From: Panonychus citri
Taxonomy: Eukaryota > Arthropoda > Arachnida > Trombidiformes > Tetranychidae
NCBI RefSeq assembly: GCF_014898815.1
Contig: NW_026515509.1
Coordinates: 1,364,001-1,428,000 of the forward strand
Length of the DNA: 64,000 nucleotides
Direction: 5' to 3'
Shown: positions 36,308 through 47,969 of the stretch, in pieces
Layout of the letters: the number at the start of each line of letters is the position of its first letter
How positions within the stretch are numbered: position 1 is the stretch's first letter
Position numbers and translations under genes: made by a program
The notes under the pieces: generated by a model
The model's input: the letters and a program-made list of their open reading frames with translations, nothing else
Database searches by the model: none
Told to the model about the DNA's origin: nothing

Positions 36308-38616
36308 TTAATCACTATCACTGGCACGTCGTTTGATTCCTCGATCTCCTTGGTCAACTTTAATGTTGAATTTATATTCCTGATCACATCCCAAATATCC
36401 ATCCGACATAAAATTTAAAGTATAAGAGTAATCACCAGGCGAAGGAGCAATAAAGTCCAATTTAATTGTTTGTTTTTGCGCCAAAGTTATCCTTTTGATA
36501 GAAATAAGTCAATTTGATTTTGGTTCGAGCCACAACAGCCAACAAGCCACCAACTTTCCTCTCGTTTCTATTAATTAATGAACAGAACAAAGCAACAAAT
36601 TACTAATGAATCTCTGGTAAAATAAAAGATAATCTTTGGATTAAAGAAAAAACTTTTTTAGAAAACAAAAATCAACAATCAATCCTAATGTTTTTTCTGT
36701 GAAAAATCAACCAAAAACTCACCTGAGGGAAAAAAGGTTCAATTATTGGGCCAATTTCTTTTTTTACTTTTTCTCCTTCGTCTTCGTCTTCTTCTCTATT
36801 TAATTTCCACATGAACAGAATCTCCAGCAGATATTGAATTTTCATCTAAAATTTGATAATTCAATTCAATGTTCGGATAACGGTTACAGAAACGAGCTAC
36901 ATCGGCCATCTTAGCATCGTCGAGAAGAAGAAGTTTATTCCTATCATCATCATTTTCAATTAACATGATATCAAAAATGGATTCAACTCCTTTCTCGGTG
37001 CATCTTTTGATAATTTCAGAGGTAAAATGAGGTAATTGTTTAAGGTAAGAATCGCGATTTCAAACAGCCTGAGTAACCATTTGAGCCAATTCCATGGCAG
37101 CTAAAGCGGGACTTAGCCAACCATTTGACGAGAGGACATCAACACAAGCTTGAATGAGACGAATTGATTTAGTTAAAATATGCTCGGTGTCAGATTGAAG
37201 TTCAGCGGGTAAGGTCATTCGAGATAAGTGAGCTTGAAACAGTAGATTGGTCTTGAAATGAGGATCCGTGTATTTGGCGTGTGACTCGTGTTTGTTTCCT
37301 TGAAGGGACAAAACCAATTACCGGCTCGTTTGGAGAGGAATTGACGATTGATTGGTAAACCGGTTTGGACATGGACATGAGACGAGTGGCATTATGTGTT
37401 TGATTGAAACCACGAATGTGCAGTTCGAGTGGAGTTGGTCGGATGTTTGGATGAAAATTAAAAGTAGCAGATTTACATCCGAGCCATTCAGCAACATCAC
37501 GAGCGTTGGTTAGAGATGAAGAAAGTGCTACAATCGGCATTGGTTTTTCAATCTGCGATCAAATATTAGGTTGATTCAAGAAAAGTTACGGAACTTTGAG
37601 CGCTTATAATTCTGGGTTAGCTTATCATATTTATCTGATATTCGACTCGTTAGTTCGAATTTTCGAATTTGGTAGAACTATGTTCGATTTTTTTTCATAT
37701 TGTATTTAATTTCTGATTTTTCGAAAAAAAGCCCAATTCTCAATTTCAAGATAGCTTAGAACTTTCATCTCAAACTCATTAAAATAATAAGAGAGATGTC
37801 CTCAACAATTTAGAACAATTAATTTGACTAAAATCTAAACCTTTCAGATTTTAATCGAGAATTAGTCCGAAAAATCCAAATAATTGGACCTCGATCATCG
37901 TGGAGTAAATGAACTTCATCAAAAATAATAAGACGAACAATTTGTGTGTAACTACGTTCACCGCCTTTTCTCGTGATAATGTCCCACTTTTCTGGTGTAC
38001 ATACAATTATCTGAGTCTCATTAATTTGTTCACAACTCAGGTGATGATCTCCAGTAATTCGGCCACTTTAATACCATAAGATTTTAACCGGTCACTGAAA
38101 TTTCGAACCATCTCTTGTACCAATGATCTCATCGGTGCAACATAGATACACTTGAAATCGTCAACGTTAATAGTTCCATCGGTTACCAATCTCTCAACAT
38201 ACACAAAAGAGCGACATTTGTTTTACCAGCTCCAGAAGGAGCACGAATCAACAAGTTCTCATCTTGTTTCATGGCAGAGGAATAGACTCTTGATTCAATT
38301 CGAGTGTTTTAAATTCAGTGAAAGTTGGATGGGAATAAGCAGGTAATTTATCAATAGGCACAAGATGCTGGAAGAAAGAAAACAAAAATGTTAATTTAAA
38401 AGTTGCGAAAACTCAAAATGAAGATTGAAATCTAAATAATCGAAACTTTTTGATCTTCTTCTTAATATTACCGAATATATTGTGATTCAATGTAATTGGG
38501 GTAAGCACGAAGATAAATGATTAAGAATGTTGAATAATCTACTCACCTCATTTTCACCGAAAGGTTTTGGCTCGAGAGCTGGAACATGAATCTCTTCATA
38601 ACCTTTGGTTTCTTTT
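36308..38616 (-). pseudogene. SNRNP200: SNRNP200/Brr2 helicase pseudogene, internally deleted
   Basis: Minus-strand remnants of the U5 snRNP helicase Brr2, in the right order but broken. Recognisable pieces run from GYEEIHVPALEPKPFG (near 38610) and the Walker A block APSGAGKTNVALLCML, through EKWDIITRKGGERSYTQI and DEVHLLHDDRGP (first helicase cassette). They then pass to IVALSSSLTNARDVAEWLG (second cassette), FVPSRKQTR, LLFQAHLSRM and the C-terminus FMSDGYLGCDQEYKF, ending at a stop at 36308. Lesions include a Trp-to-stop change in the MVTQAV(W) region near 37060, frameshifts near 38290, 38060, 36800 and 36500, and large deletions. One joins cassette 1 to cassette 2 and another follows FVPSRKQTR. 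Introns are retained (for example CAG|GTGAGT near 36721), so it is a duplicated, not a retroposed, copy. An intact gene must exist elsewhere. Confidence 0.88.
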
Positions 38617-39407
38617 GAATTACAAACAACGAGACAAAGTAAATTATTAATCAAGAGAATTGTTGTTAATTCAAATATTAAATTGTAATAATTAAACTCC
38701 AGACAAAGAAAAACAATTAATTTCAGTGAACAAAAAATAATATATCAAATGATTTGGTTTAAAGAGATAGAACCAATGACAATTAATTAATTATGGTGGG
38801 AGAGAGATGCATTTATTAACATAGAAAGTTAATAGTTTTGTTAATCATAAGCGATTGAAAAATAAACAGACAGAAATGGATGAGAGGAAAAGAGAAAGAG
38901 GAAAACGTATTTCCAAGTATAATTGTGCTGAGTTTCCTTTTCCGTTTTATGGAATCATTGGATTTGGAGCTGTCAAGAGAGATGAATATTGTTATAATGG
39001 TGAGTAAAAAAAAGAATTGGTAAAAATGGGAAACAAATTCGACAAGTAGAAAAGTTTTGTAATAATAGAATGATTGAATTGTAGAAACATTTAGAAATGA
39101 CTGGAGAGAGAGATTAGAATATCTTATTTGTGAGATTAATAGGAATTAATATTAAAGCAGGAATAGAGAATCGAACATTTTTTTTTCAAGAAGACAGGTT
39201 AATATCTTCAAAATTAATTAATATAATAGAAAAAAAACTCTTGAGTCTTGGAGGTTCTTTATGTAAAAGTTGAATATTTTTTTGTTTGCTTGTGTTTTTT
39301 GTGTTGAAATTTGAAAAGTGATTGAAAATTGTAGTAGCTTGTGCGCAGCGTTTCAATTGTTATTATTGTTTTTTGCATCTTTGATTGTGTTTCTAACATC
39401 ATTATCT
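38617..39407. other. Intergenic region
   Basis: About 790 nt, AT-rich, between the Brr2 pseudogene and the 3' end of the reductase gene. No gene or strong repeat was recognised. Confidence 0.45.
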
Positions 39408-42400
39408 TTATGAAGATACAGCGGCTGTGGCTGATGCTTCAGTTGAAGCTGCTTTGTCAGCAGAATCTGATTCACTAGAAACTCCATTTTCATCTTTAGC
39501 TTCGTTGACTTTATCTAAAAGAATTAAAAGAAGAAACAAAAACAGGAAGGATTAATATAAAGATGATGACAAATAATGAAAGAAGAAAATAGATTGACAA
39601 TAAGACAAGATGACGATATTTTGTAAAGAAAACGCCCGAAGGTGTTATAATATATTATAATATCCTTTTTCTTTTTTTGTTATTTGTTTGTGATTTATAA
39701 CAATTTCAATTCAATCCAAGAGTAACCAACCTTCATTTTCATCGATTTTTTCAGGTTCCTTGGCTTTCTTAGATTTCTTGGGCTTTTTAACAGCTCCCAT
39801 TTCAATCAGACTATGACCGCTATCAACGATAGTTTTAACGTAATCTGTTGGAGTGATGCCCAAAACTTCGGTCATCTAAAACGAATTGAGTTCATTAGAG
39901 AAAGAGAAAGAGAAAGAGAGAGAGAGAGAAGATATAATTTAGTGATGAAAAAATATATAATCTAATAAGCGTTAAATTTAAAAGAAAAGAGGGAGATTGG
40001 AATGTTTGAGTGAGACATAAAGAAATAAATAGTGCAAAAAAAGAAAGGGAGAGAGAGAGCGAGAGAAAAGGAGGCCATGGTGATGATTGTAACTTACTCT
40101 TTTGGTATCATACTTGAAATCTCGACTAAGTCGTGGAAGGACAAGCTTGTAAGTTTTATCCATGAAACTAGAGACCCATACAAAGAAATTGGGTGCAACT
40201 ACGGTGGGAATGGAATAACCAAGAGCTTTAAATTCTTTGTGTAACACCATGGCGATATCTTTCATCCAGACAGAGTCGGTGACAATTATGTGTCGATGTC
40301 CAGCAGCTTCAGGTACTGAGAGAGCCTTGACGTGGGCAGCAGCAACATCACGAACATCGCAAATGGGTAAACAGAGTTTAGCCACGGCTGGAGTAGCTCG
40401 ATCCAAGAGTCGACGGACCAAATCCAAAGAGGTGGGAACTACTTTACTGTAAAGAGGACCCAAAACAAGACCTGGATTTATGGCTACTAATTCAAATTTC
40501 TTCTCGTCTGTCATGAAAAAAAGCAAAATAAAACCACAATTAAGATGATGATGAGGATGACAAGTATTAAAAGAATAATTTTCAAAACATTAAAATAAAA
40601 AAGAGACAAATTATTTCAAGGTAAGACCTTGATAAACTTTAAAATGAGTGAGTGAGTAAGAAGAGAGGGAGAGAGAGAGAGATAACCAAGTCATTGATCC
40701 CTGGTTTACTTATTATGTATCTTTCTCTTTCTTTTCTCTTTCTTTCTATGGTTCGCTTTCTCATTTAATATGCTTATAATTGAGAAAATTCTGGGAAGAA
40801 AAACAAGAAAATTTTAACAAGAGATAGACAGATAAAAGGGCGTGATAAGGTAGATTAAAGCACGTTGCATGTTATTCTTGCTTTAAAATGGGCAGGTTAA
40901 AGGGTCATTAAATGACAGAAGAGGGGGGAGAAGAGTAGACAGTGAAAGGCAGAGAGATAATGATGATGATTATGATGAAAATGATTAGGACTTAAGAGGG
41001 ACACACAATCCATAAAGAGCAGAGAGTTTAATGAAAATGAAAAAGTTGTTGGTACCAAATTTTTCCAAGAGACCATTTGATTTGTTGCTTTTCTTGAACT
41101 AACAGATGAAAAGGTAAAACTATTAATACGTACCAGGTAATTCTTTGATGAAATCCCATGCAGCTTTTTCAGCCAGAACTTTACTTTTAGCGTAAACATC
41201 AAGATGCGGGTCCTCAATGTTGGTCCAATCTTCCTCACTGAAAGCTTTATCCTCTTCGTGTTCCTTGGGAGGAGGGATAGATGGATCTGTTATGTAACCA
41301 CCATTCAGATATAGACAGAAAGAGGGAGAGAGAGGGAAAAAAATATTAATGTTATTGATTTATGCAAGAATTAAAACAGGAGAAAATGTTATTAAATCAT
41401 GAGACAAACAGAGGGAGAAAGAGAAGTAAAAAAAGTATAAGAATGAAATATTAATGTGCAAACCATAGAGAAAACAAAAAGAAGGTGGAGTAAAAAGAGA
41501 TGAAAAAAAGATGGGAAAATGTATGATTAGGGTGAGATGAAGGGGAAAATGAGAGAATATTGGGAAAAGAATTTACTGTTTAAAGAATGATAAAAAAACG
41601 CAATTACCGTAAACAGCAACAATTGAACTGGTTAAGACAACACGTTTAATGCCACCAACTTCAGCACAAGCTTTGAGTATATTAAGTGTACCATCTACAG
41701 CAGGTTTGATCAGTTCTTCAGGATCCGATGGAATGGTCGATGGGAACGGAGATGCAACATGAATAACATATTTACTACCCTTGACAGCACTAAAGGGATA
41801 AGAAAAAAGAGAGAACAAGCCAAAAAGAAGAGAAGGAAAAAAAGTTATAAAAAGAAAACGATCAATTAGAGAAAAAAAAACAAATTCAAATCTATTTAAA
41901 ATTGTATTACACTAATAACAGTATTTGAGAGAGAGACAAGGTTTAGATGAGATAAGTTGAATTGGGAAAAAACGTTCATTTTTGAAAATAAAATGCAGGA
42001 GTGAAAATGCAATTAGGACACTAAATAGAGGATAAAGATGAAGACGTGGACTATGAGGTAAAACTGATCGATTGACCATAAACAGATAATAAGTGACCAT
42101 TATTGATACTTTTAAATAAACTGAGAAAAAGAAATCATCTTATCTGATTTTTCATCTCCATCTGTTGTTCACCGATTTTCCTATTGGATTAAACAATATT
42201 GTTACATTTCTCTTCCTCTAAATATAAGTCAAAATGGAAGCATCTCTTTTTTTTCTTCGTGTAACTGATAATTTGTGAGATGTTAATTTGATTAAAGTAG
42301 CAGAGAAGAAAAAAAAAATGCATGCAATGAAACGGAGGAAAATGAAGTTAATTTGTTCTGATGATAATGATAGTTTTCGGTTTTTATAATGATAAGTATG

Positions 42401-42775
42401 CGATCAGAACATAGAATAAAAAAAACAAAATTTAAGGTAGAAAAGAAGATGAACCAAGCCCAAATTAGATGATGATGCGAAGGAAAAGAGCGAGAGAGCA
42501 ATATAACATAGAGATGGAGAGAGAAAGAGATTGGAGATGAAGAAGAAAAGAATTACTTACTCTTTCCATGTATCTTCTTTGAGTAGATCACTTTCAACCA
42601 ATTCAAGGTTTTTATCGGCGTTGGTCAATTTTCGAAGAGGTTCCGTTTTCTCTTCATTGGAAAGGTTTCTAACTGTTCCACGAACCTTGAAACCTTCTTC
42701 GAGTAAATGTTTAATCACACTTGTTGCAACGTATCCAGAAGCACCGGTAACAAGAATTAAATCTCCAGGATTCAT
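39408..42775 (-). CDS. Extended-SDR reductase, dihydroflavonol-4-reductase/cinnamoyl-CoA-reductase-like
   Basis: NAD(P)H-dependent oxidoreductase of the extended short-chain family; substrate unknown. Six exons in phase: 42561-42775, 41608-41789, 41134-41286, 40098-40507, 39731-39875 and 39408-39514 (403 aa). The N-terminal Rossmann motif is TGASGYVATSVIKHLL (residues about 10-25). VIHVASPFPST and VVLTSSIVAVYG follow, then the catalytic YAKSK (YxxxK) in exon 3 and NPGLVLGP in exon 4. The last 75 residues leave the fold: a Lys-rich block (KKPKKSKKAKEPEK) and an acidic, Ala/Ser-rich tail (AASTEASATAAVSS), unusual for the family and possibly a localisation or binding tail. Such reductases occur in nematodes, molluscs and mites as well as plants. 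The retroelement region begins about 320 nt upstream of the start. Confidence 0.85.
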
Positions 42776-43097
42776 GATGATTTAATACGAGCGAATTTTT
42801 CTCTCCAAATAAACTGAATAATACAAAAAATGATCCTGGTTTGAGGTGTAATAGAAAAGCCAAAATTGATGATGGAAAAAGAGAAAAAAGATGAAGATGA
42901 TGAGATTAGAACACACAGTCAACACATATACACAATCACTAAACGAGAGCAAGAGAGAAAAGAGAGAGAGAGAGAAAATGAAGGAGCAGAAAAAAGAAGA
43001 GAAAAAAAATGGATACAAACAAAATTGATGATGAAGAGAAATGATGACAAAGAGAGAGAGGAAGAGATGAGAAAGCTGAGAGACAGACACAGACAGA
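42776..43097. promoter_or_regulatory. Upstream region of the SDR gene
   Basis: Purine-rich on the plus strand (GAGAGA and GAAGA runs at 42955-43090), so CT-rich upstream of the minus-strand SDR gene. The retroelement region starts at about 43098 and may have cut off more distal promoter sequence. Confidence 0.4.
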
Positions 43098-43190
43098 ATT
43101 TATTGCAATGTAAGACCTTTACGGTCGTCATATGACTGAGCAGCCTCAGTGTGCTACTCTTGAGCGGTCATATGTAATTCAACCGCTTTC

Positions 43191-46100
43191 TTACATTTTG
43201 ATTTTTTCTTTCATTTTCAAATAGAATTTTTCTACAATTTTGATTTCTTTTTTGTTCCAGTGGATTAGCTTTTTTTGGAATATTTCTTTTAGTTCCGGTA
43301 TTTCTTTTCCCATCCAGTTGCAGTCGTTAACATAGTGGATTATTGTTTGTTTCCTCTTATCGCAGCAGTTGAATTGGTATTTGTAACCCGTGATTCTCAT
43401 CATTAATTTTATTCTTTCTTCGGTGAGTTTGTCTCTGAGGTCCACGTTGAAGATGTTAAATTGTGATTTACCTTGTTGGTACAATTGGTTTATTTTAGCT
43501 TCGGCTTTTTGTTTAATTGTTTTCTCTTGTGTTATTAAATCCCATGGTTGCAGAAGAGGTACGTCCAAGGATCCGATTTCCCTCCAGGTCCATTGGTTGG
43601 CGTGCTTAATATACGTCCATTCTCCTTCCGTGGATAAAATTTGTCTTATTCCTCTGGCGAATCTGGACTCTCCTTCAAGATATTTACTGGTTAGTTGATC
43701 CAATTCTATTGTTATTCCGTCTTTTCCGTGGTTCTCGATTATCCATCGCAGGCCATTTAGTATCGTTTGGTAATAGTTGTCCGTTCCTAGCGTTGATAAT
43801 CTGATGTATCTCTCTTCGTTGTTTTTCTCTATCTTGATCAGTAGTCCTTGTCCTTGGCAACTGAAGGTCATGTATTTTATTCTCCCTCTCCCCAAGTCGA
43901 TCTCTCGCCATTCGATCTTCTTTATTGGTATTAGTGTCTCATCCAGCCATTTGATGTTTTCTTCGTTAACCCCATCCCTTTTCCATTTCCATCGATAATC
44001 AAACATTAGTGCTTGTTTGAATATATCACCGTAACCCTCTACCATGTACATCCAGCGATTTGTTCTCTGGCTACGGTTGAGAAATTGGTTCGTTATCGAG
44101 CCCATAAGTTTAATCATTTCGATTGTTTTCTGATCATTCCCTATTGACCACAGTATATGCTTATACATTTTTGTCATCAGTATCGATGTTACTAATAGTT
44201 TTTTTATCGTCTTTTTCAGTTTGTTCGTATCCGGCCAGTTCTTTGACAGTCTCGTTTGGACCTCGCTCGTGTAGGTTTGTTCAACTAGTGTCTTTATTTT
44301 AGTGTAGGATGTTTTAGTTCCCGCCGCTGTGAACCCAATTATTTCATATATTCTGTTTCCTCCTGGTCTATGTACTTCTGTCTTTTCCCTGTTTATTTCT
44401 AAATTGATCTTTTTTAATTCTCTGGCCATCGTTTCAATTGTTTCGTTTTCTTTCCCTGGTTCAACTAGAAGTACCATATCGTCGGCATATGCGATTATAA
44501 ATATTCCCATTGATCTTATTTTCCTTATCACTTTGTCCAGCGCGAATACGAAGAGTATTGGTGAGGCTGAGGTACCTTGAGCGACATTTGATTCATCCTT
44601 CATGTAGTACTTTCTTTTATTCATGTAGTATGTTAGCCATCGGTTCGTGTATGCGGATTTGATCATCGATAGAGTCGATGGGTCTATCATGTGTTTAAGC
44701 CGAACCCAGATTGGGGCTAGGTCCACACAATCGAATGCTTTCTTCACATCAATCTTTATCACTGTTGATTTTTCGTACTCTTCGTGCTTGATTAATTCAT
44801 AGTAGTAATCTTCTCTTCTTTTCCCTTTACAGAATCCAAACTGCGTGTTTACCATTAGATAATCATCTGCCACTTCCAGGAGTCTATCTGTCAATATTTT
44901 ATCTACAATCTTATATAAGTAATTGGGTGACCTGACCATTCTGACTGTTTTCCCATCGCTTTTTATCACGAAGCCACAACCCAAAGTTGTTACTACATTT
45001 GGTATGTGTGATATTGTGAACATTTCTTGTATTACTGAGATTATCTTTTCTTTATTGATGCTGAAAAAGCGGTTCCAATTGTGGTTGTCGAATGTGTCTG
45101 CGGAGAGACTTGACGTTGTAAATTTCATCTTGTTTATCTTCTTTATTTCTTGTGTTGATAGTTTGCCTTTTATGTTGCTCGGTTCGTCTCTGTATTTTGG
45201 TTTATCTGTTGTAAATTTCTCAAGCCAAAGTTTTCTACTCTCTGCTAATTCTTTTCTGTCCCAGTCAATCCTTGGTGGTCTGGTCAGTATATGGTCGTTT
45301 ATGGTTTTCCACTGTTTCCTTGAGTCTTTTGTGTTATTCAATATTCTCGCAATTGAAAAGGATTTAATTTTTCTGATTATTTCTTTGCTGATTGCTTGAA
45401 GTTGTTGTTTCTCTGTTTCTGTGTTGTTTCTTTTCATAATTCGTTTTCTTTGTTTCATTAGTCTTTTAAGTTTATTTCTTTTTCCCCATGTGTAAGTCCA
45501 TCTTCCATGTGTGTCTGGAAAATTGATTATTTTCTTGCAGTTTATTACTAATGCTGACTTTTTTTGTTCTCCTTCATTCTTTTCTTGTAGTTTGAGTTTC
45601 CACGATCTTATTCTTTTGATTCTCTTTTGTATTCTTTTCTGTTTGATTCTTTTTGTCTCTATTTTCGATATTATTTTGTAGTGGTCGGAGTGGCCGTCAT
45701 CCGCGAGCTTTGTCTCGATGTTTTTGATTTCTTTGGTTATAAATATCATGTCCAATACGTTGTTCGATCGCTTGTAGGTTGTTTCGAATTCATCGGATAC
45801 CGGTGTCAATTCATAGTCTGTTACCCATTTTTCCATTAGCCTTCTTCTTTTTTCGCTGGAGTGCTGACTGTTTTTGTTTCTTTGCCATATTTTGGAAGTA
45901 GTATTCCAATCTCCCATGAAGATCATATTTTTTCCCTTGTATCTCTCGCTCAGTTCTTTTATGATGCCCATGCTTTGGATGTTTAGCTCCTCGCTTTTCC
46001 ACCCTCGACTCGGACTAATATATGCTGTAACTACCACTGTGTCTATTTCTTTGACTAGCACTGCACATACTGTCGAGCTTTTGTTGTAGATTGGTATTGC

Positions 46101-46304
46101 TGTCAGGTCGTGGGAGATCACCAGTGCTTGGTGGCTCTTCCCGAACATGTTGAAGTTGTTTATACGCTTTGTTAGCACTCTGATATTCGGTTCACTTATT
46201 GATGAGATTCTGTTGGTGTTTTTTAGTGTGTTGTTGATCATTTTCTTCGTTGATTGTTGTTTTCTAGCACAATTTAAATGTCTTATTTCAATTATTTTCA
46301 TCAT
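43191..46304 (-). CDS. Non-LTR retrotransposon ORF2: APE endonuclease + reverse transcriptase
   Basis: 1037 aa, uninterrupted, starting ATGATG (MMKIIEIRHLNC). The APE-type endonuclease covers residues 4 to about 215, with catalytic Glu in ISEPN (38), GDWN (131-134) and SDH (206-208). A linker follows, then the reverse transcriptase: QFGFCKGKR (488), IKIDVKKAFDCVD (517), AQGTSASPILF (575) and the active site YADD (606-609). The C-terminal third may hold a degenerate RNase H-like region (IELDQLTSKYLEG, HANQWTWRE) and ends with a Cys/His cluster (CC, then HYVNDC). The domain order fits R1/LOA/I-like lineages. The absence of stops suggests recent activity. The ORF2 and USP starts face away from each other, 96 nt apart. 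Confidence 0.95.
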   Translation of the reverse strand: MMKIIEIRHLNCARKQQSTKKMINNTLKNTNRISSISEPNIRVLTKRINNFNMFGKSHQALVISHDLTAIPIYNKSSTVCAVLVKEIDTVVVTAYISPSRGWKSEELNIQSMGIIKELSERYKGKNMIFMGDWNTTSKIWQRNKNSQHSSEKRRRLMEKWVTDYELTPVSDEFETTYKRSNNVLDMIFITKEIKNIETKLADDGHSDHYKIISKIETKRIKQKRIQKRIKRIRSWKLKLQEKNEGEQKKSALVINCKKIINFPDTHGRWTYTWGKRNKLKRLMKQRKRIMKRNNTETEKQQLQAISKEIIRKIKSFSIARILNNTKDSRKQWKTINDHILTRPPRIDWDRKELAESRKLWLEKFTTDKPKYRDEPSNIKGKLSTQEIKKINKMKFTTSSLSADTFDNHNWNRFFSINKEKIISVIQEMFTISHIPNVVTTLGCGFVIKSDGKTVRMVRSPNYLYKIVDKILTDRLLEVADDYLMVNTQFGFCKGKRREDYYYELIKHEEYEKSTVIKIDVKKAFDCVDLAPIWVRLKHMIDPSTLSMIKSAYTNRWLTYYMNKRKYYMKDESNVAQGTSASPILFVFALDKVIRKIRSMGIFIIAYADDMVLLVEPGKENETIETMARELKKINLEINREKTEVHRPGGNRIYEIIGFTAAGTKTSYTKIKTLVEQTYTSEVQTRLSKNWPDTNKLKKTIKKLLVTSILMTKMYKHILWSIGNDQKTIEMIKLMGSITNQFLNRSQRTNRWMYMVEGYGDIFKQALMFDYRWKWKRDGVNEENIKWLDETLIPIKKIEWREIDLGRGRIKYMTFSCQGQGLLIKIEKNNEERYIRLSTLGTDNYYQTILNGLRWIIENHGKDGITIELDQLTSKYLEGESRFARGIRQILSTEGEWTYIKHANQWTWREIGSLDVPLLQPWDLITQEKTIKQKAEAKINQLYQQGKSQFNIFNVDLRDKLTEERIKLMMRITGYKYQFNCCDKRKQTIIHYVNDCNWMGKEIPELKEIFQKKLIHWNKKEIKIVEKFYLKMKEKIKM

Positions 46305-46400
46305 TTTTGTTTTGTTTTATTTATATTTTCTCAAAACTTTTCTTTTATTTACATTTCTTCTTTTCGTTTCCAGGCAACCTCTGGCGCCGATATTCAAATA

Positions 46401-47959
46401 ATGTCATCGATACCTGAGAAGTTCGTAAAGGTTAATCTTCCCTATCAGACCCGTCTTGGGATAGTTGTTAAATTGCTCGATAGCCCTTTCCAACGTGGTT
46501 CCAAGCATAATTTCCAACGTGAATTTGTTACCTTGCCTGGTGTCGGTATTGAGCAGATAAAGTACTTCTATTGCGAGCATCAGCGCGGTGATAAAAAGTA
46601 TTTCCTCTGTCGGGTTGAATTTAGTCATGATGGTGATCTTGTATTTGGTCATGGTGTCGATGTCGATTTCAGTCGCGCTTACGATATGTCGTGTTATCAA
46701 TTGATTAGTACTATCCTGAATGATTATCCTCGGTTGTTTATGGTAGGCTTGCGATCTCAGTTTGGAGTCAGCGTTTCTCACCCTTTTTTTTTTTTTTTTT
46801 TTTGATTTTCTTTTAGCCTAAGAAGATCGTGCCTCTGCCCAACTGGCGTGGTCATTGTTTTTTGAATGCTGCTTTGGTGCCTCTTTTCCATTCTTTGCCT
46901 TTTGTACGCACTCTGTTCCGTTGTTTTCTGATGGCTACCGGTGAAATCAATCGCGGTCGTATCGTCCCTCCTTTTAAGCGTGAAACTATCGTAGCTGGTG
47001 GTGAATATCGATATCTGTGGACTTGCTGTGTCTATGAACATTTCCGCCACGTTCGAAAGGCTTCTTATGTTGAGAATTTTGAGATAAAGAATATTCCTCG
47101 TGGCCTTGAGAAGAAGCTTTGGCCTCATAAGAAGGTCCGTACTCCGCCAAAGGTCAAGCCGACTAACGATCTTGATCTGGACGATCATCAAACTCGTTTA
47201 CTTCGGCATTTTTCGGAATTCGTTTCACCCAATTATTCCACCCCTGGCGGTAATGAGGATATTGCTTTTACCGATTTGTGTAAGAAGCTCGTGCAGGATC
47301 ATAAGGCTTTTCATGATCTTTTGATGGTCGTAGTTCAGGGTGTTTTCGAGTGTCGACATTGTCGTGGCTGTGCTCAAGAGTTCACCTACAGTTTCCCTGT
47401 TTTCCATTTACATGCTAATTATTGTGAGAAAGGAGAGTCTTTTCTCATTAGTAAAGCTCTTTCTCATGAATCCACTTGGATCACTAGTATAACTTTGACT
47501 TGTTCTAAGAAGGTTAATGGCTCTATCTGTGGAAGTCGCTATCGGTCCCTGAGTGACCTGAAAATTCTTCGTCTACCTCCTATTCTGGTTATTAATCTTG
47601 AATCTCGTTTGATTGAGGATGAGGATGTTTTTGTTTCAATGGAGGAGCAATTTACTATCAGTGTCAATGGTCAGGAAAAGACCTATTATCGACATGGTTT
47701 TACTAGTGTTTACCCTCTTTTCCAACGCGATGGAAAGAGGTTGGGTGATCGTTTTCGCATACCTGACGCGGGTGATAAGAAAATTGGGTGGCACACCGTT
47801 ATAAATTTACGTGCAAAAGATGATCTTTATTATGAGGTAAATAATGGGGACATTTACAAGTCATTGGAGGAATTACTTGAGTGTTATACCCCTGGTTGTT
47901 TAATTTTTTATCATGATAATAATGATTTTTTGTCTGTTGTCGATGGGGCTACGGCCTAA
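46401..47959 (+). CDS. USP-like (peptidase C19) deubiquitinase inside retroelement region
   Basis: Two exons, 46401-46742 and 46817-47959, in phase 0 (494 aa). The intron (GTAGGC donor, TTTCTTTTAG acceptor) holds a long poly-T tract. Residues 1-114 match nothing I know. The Cys box NWRGHCFLNAAL (Cys128) parallels NxGxxCFxN of ubiquitin-specific proteases and is followed by the typical PLFHSLPFVRTLF helix. Cys293/Cys296 (ECRHC) and Cys343/Cys352 could bind zinc like USP fingers. LKILRLPPILVINLESR matches the USP pattern of hydrophobic strands, and GWHTVINLRA (His440) with YYEVNNGD (Asn456/Asn457) supplies the other triad residues. It ends LIFYHDN, like the USP LFYEK end. The triad looks complete, so activity is plausible. 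It lies antisense between two retroelement ORFs; its stop is 10 nt from the stop of the 259-aa ORF. The start ATG at 46401 is preceded by an acceptor-like TTTCCAG (46372), so a 5' exon is possible. Confidence 0.75.
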
Positions 47960-47969
47960 CTGCTTTCGC

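Noticed and set aside
44923..45399. Plus-strand ORF of 158 codons and others over the retrotransposon Pol gene
   Set aside because: Antisense shadows of the 1037-aa Pol frame; no protein features of their own.
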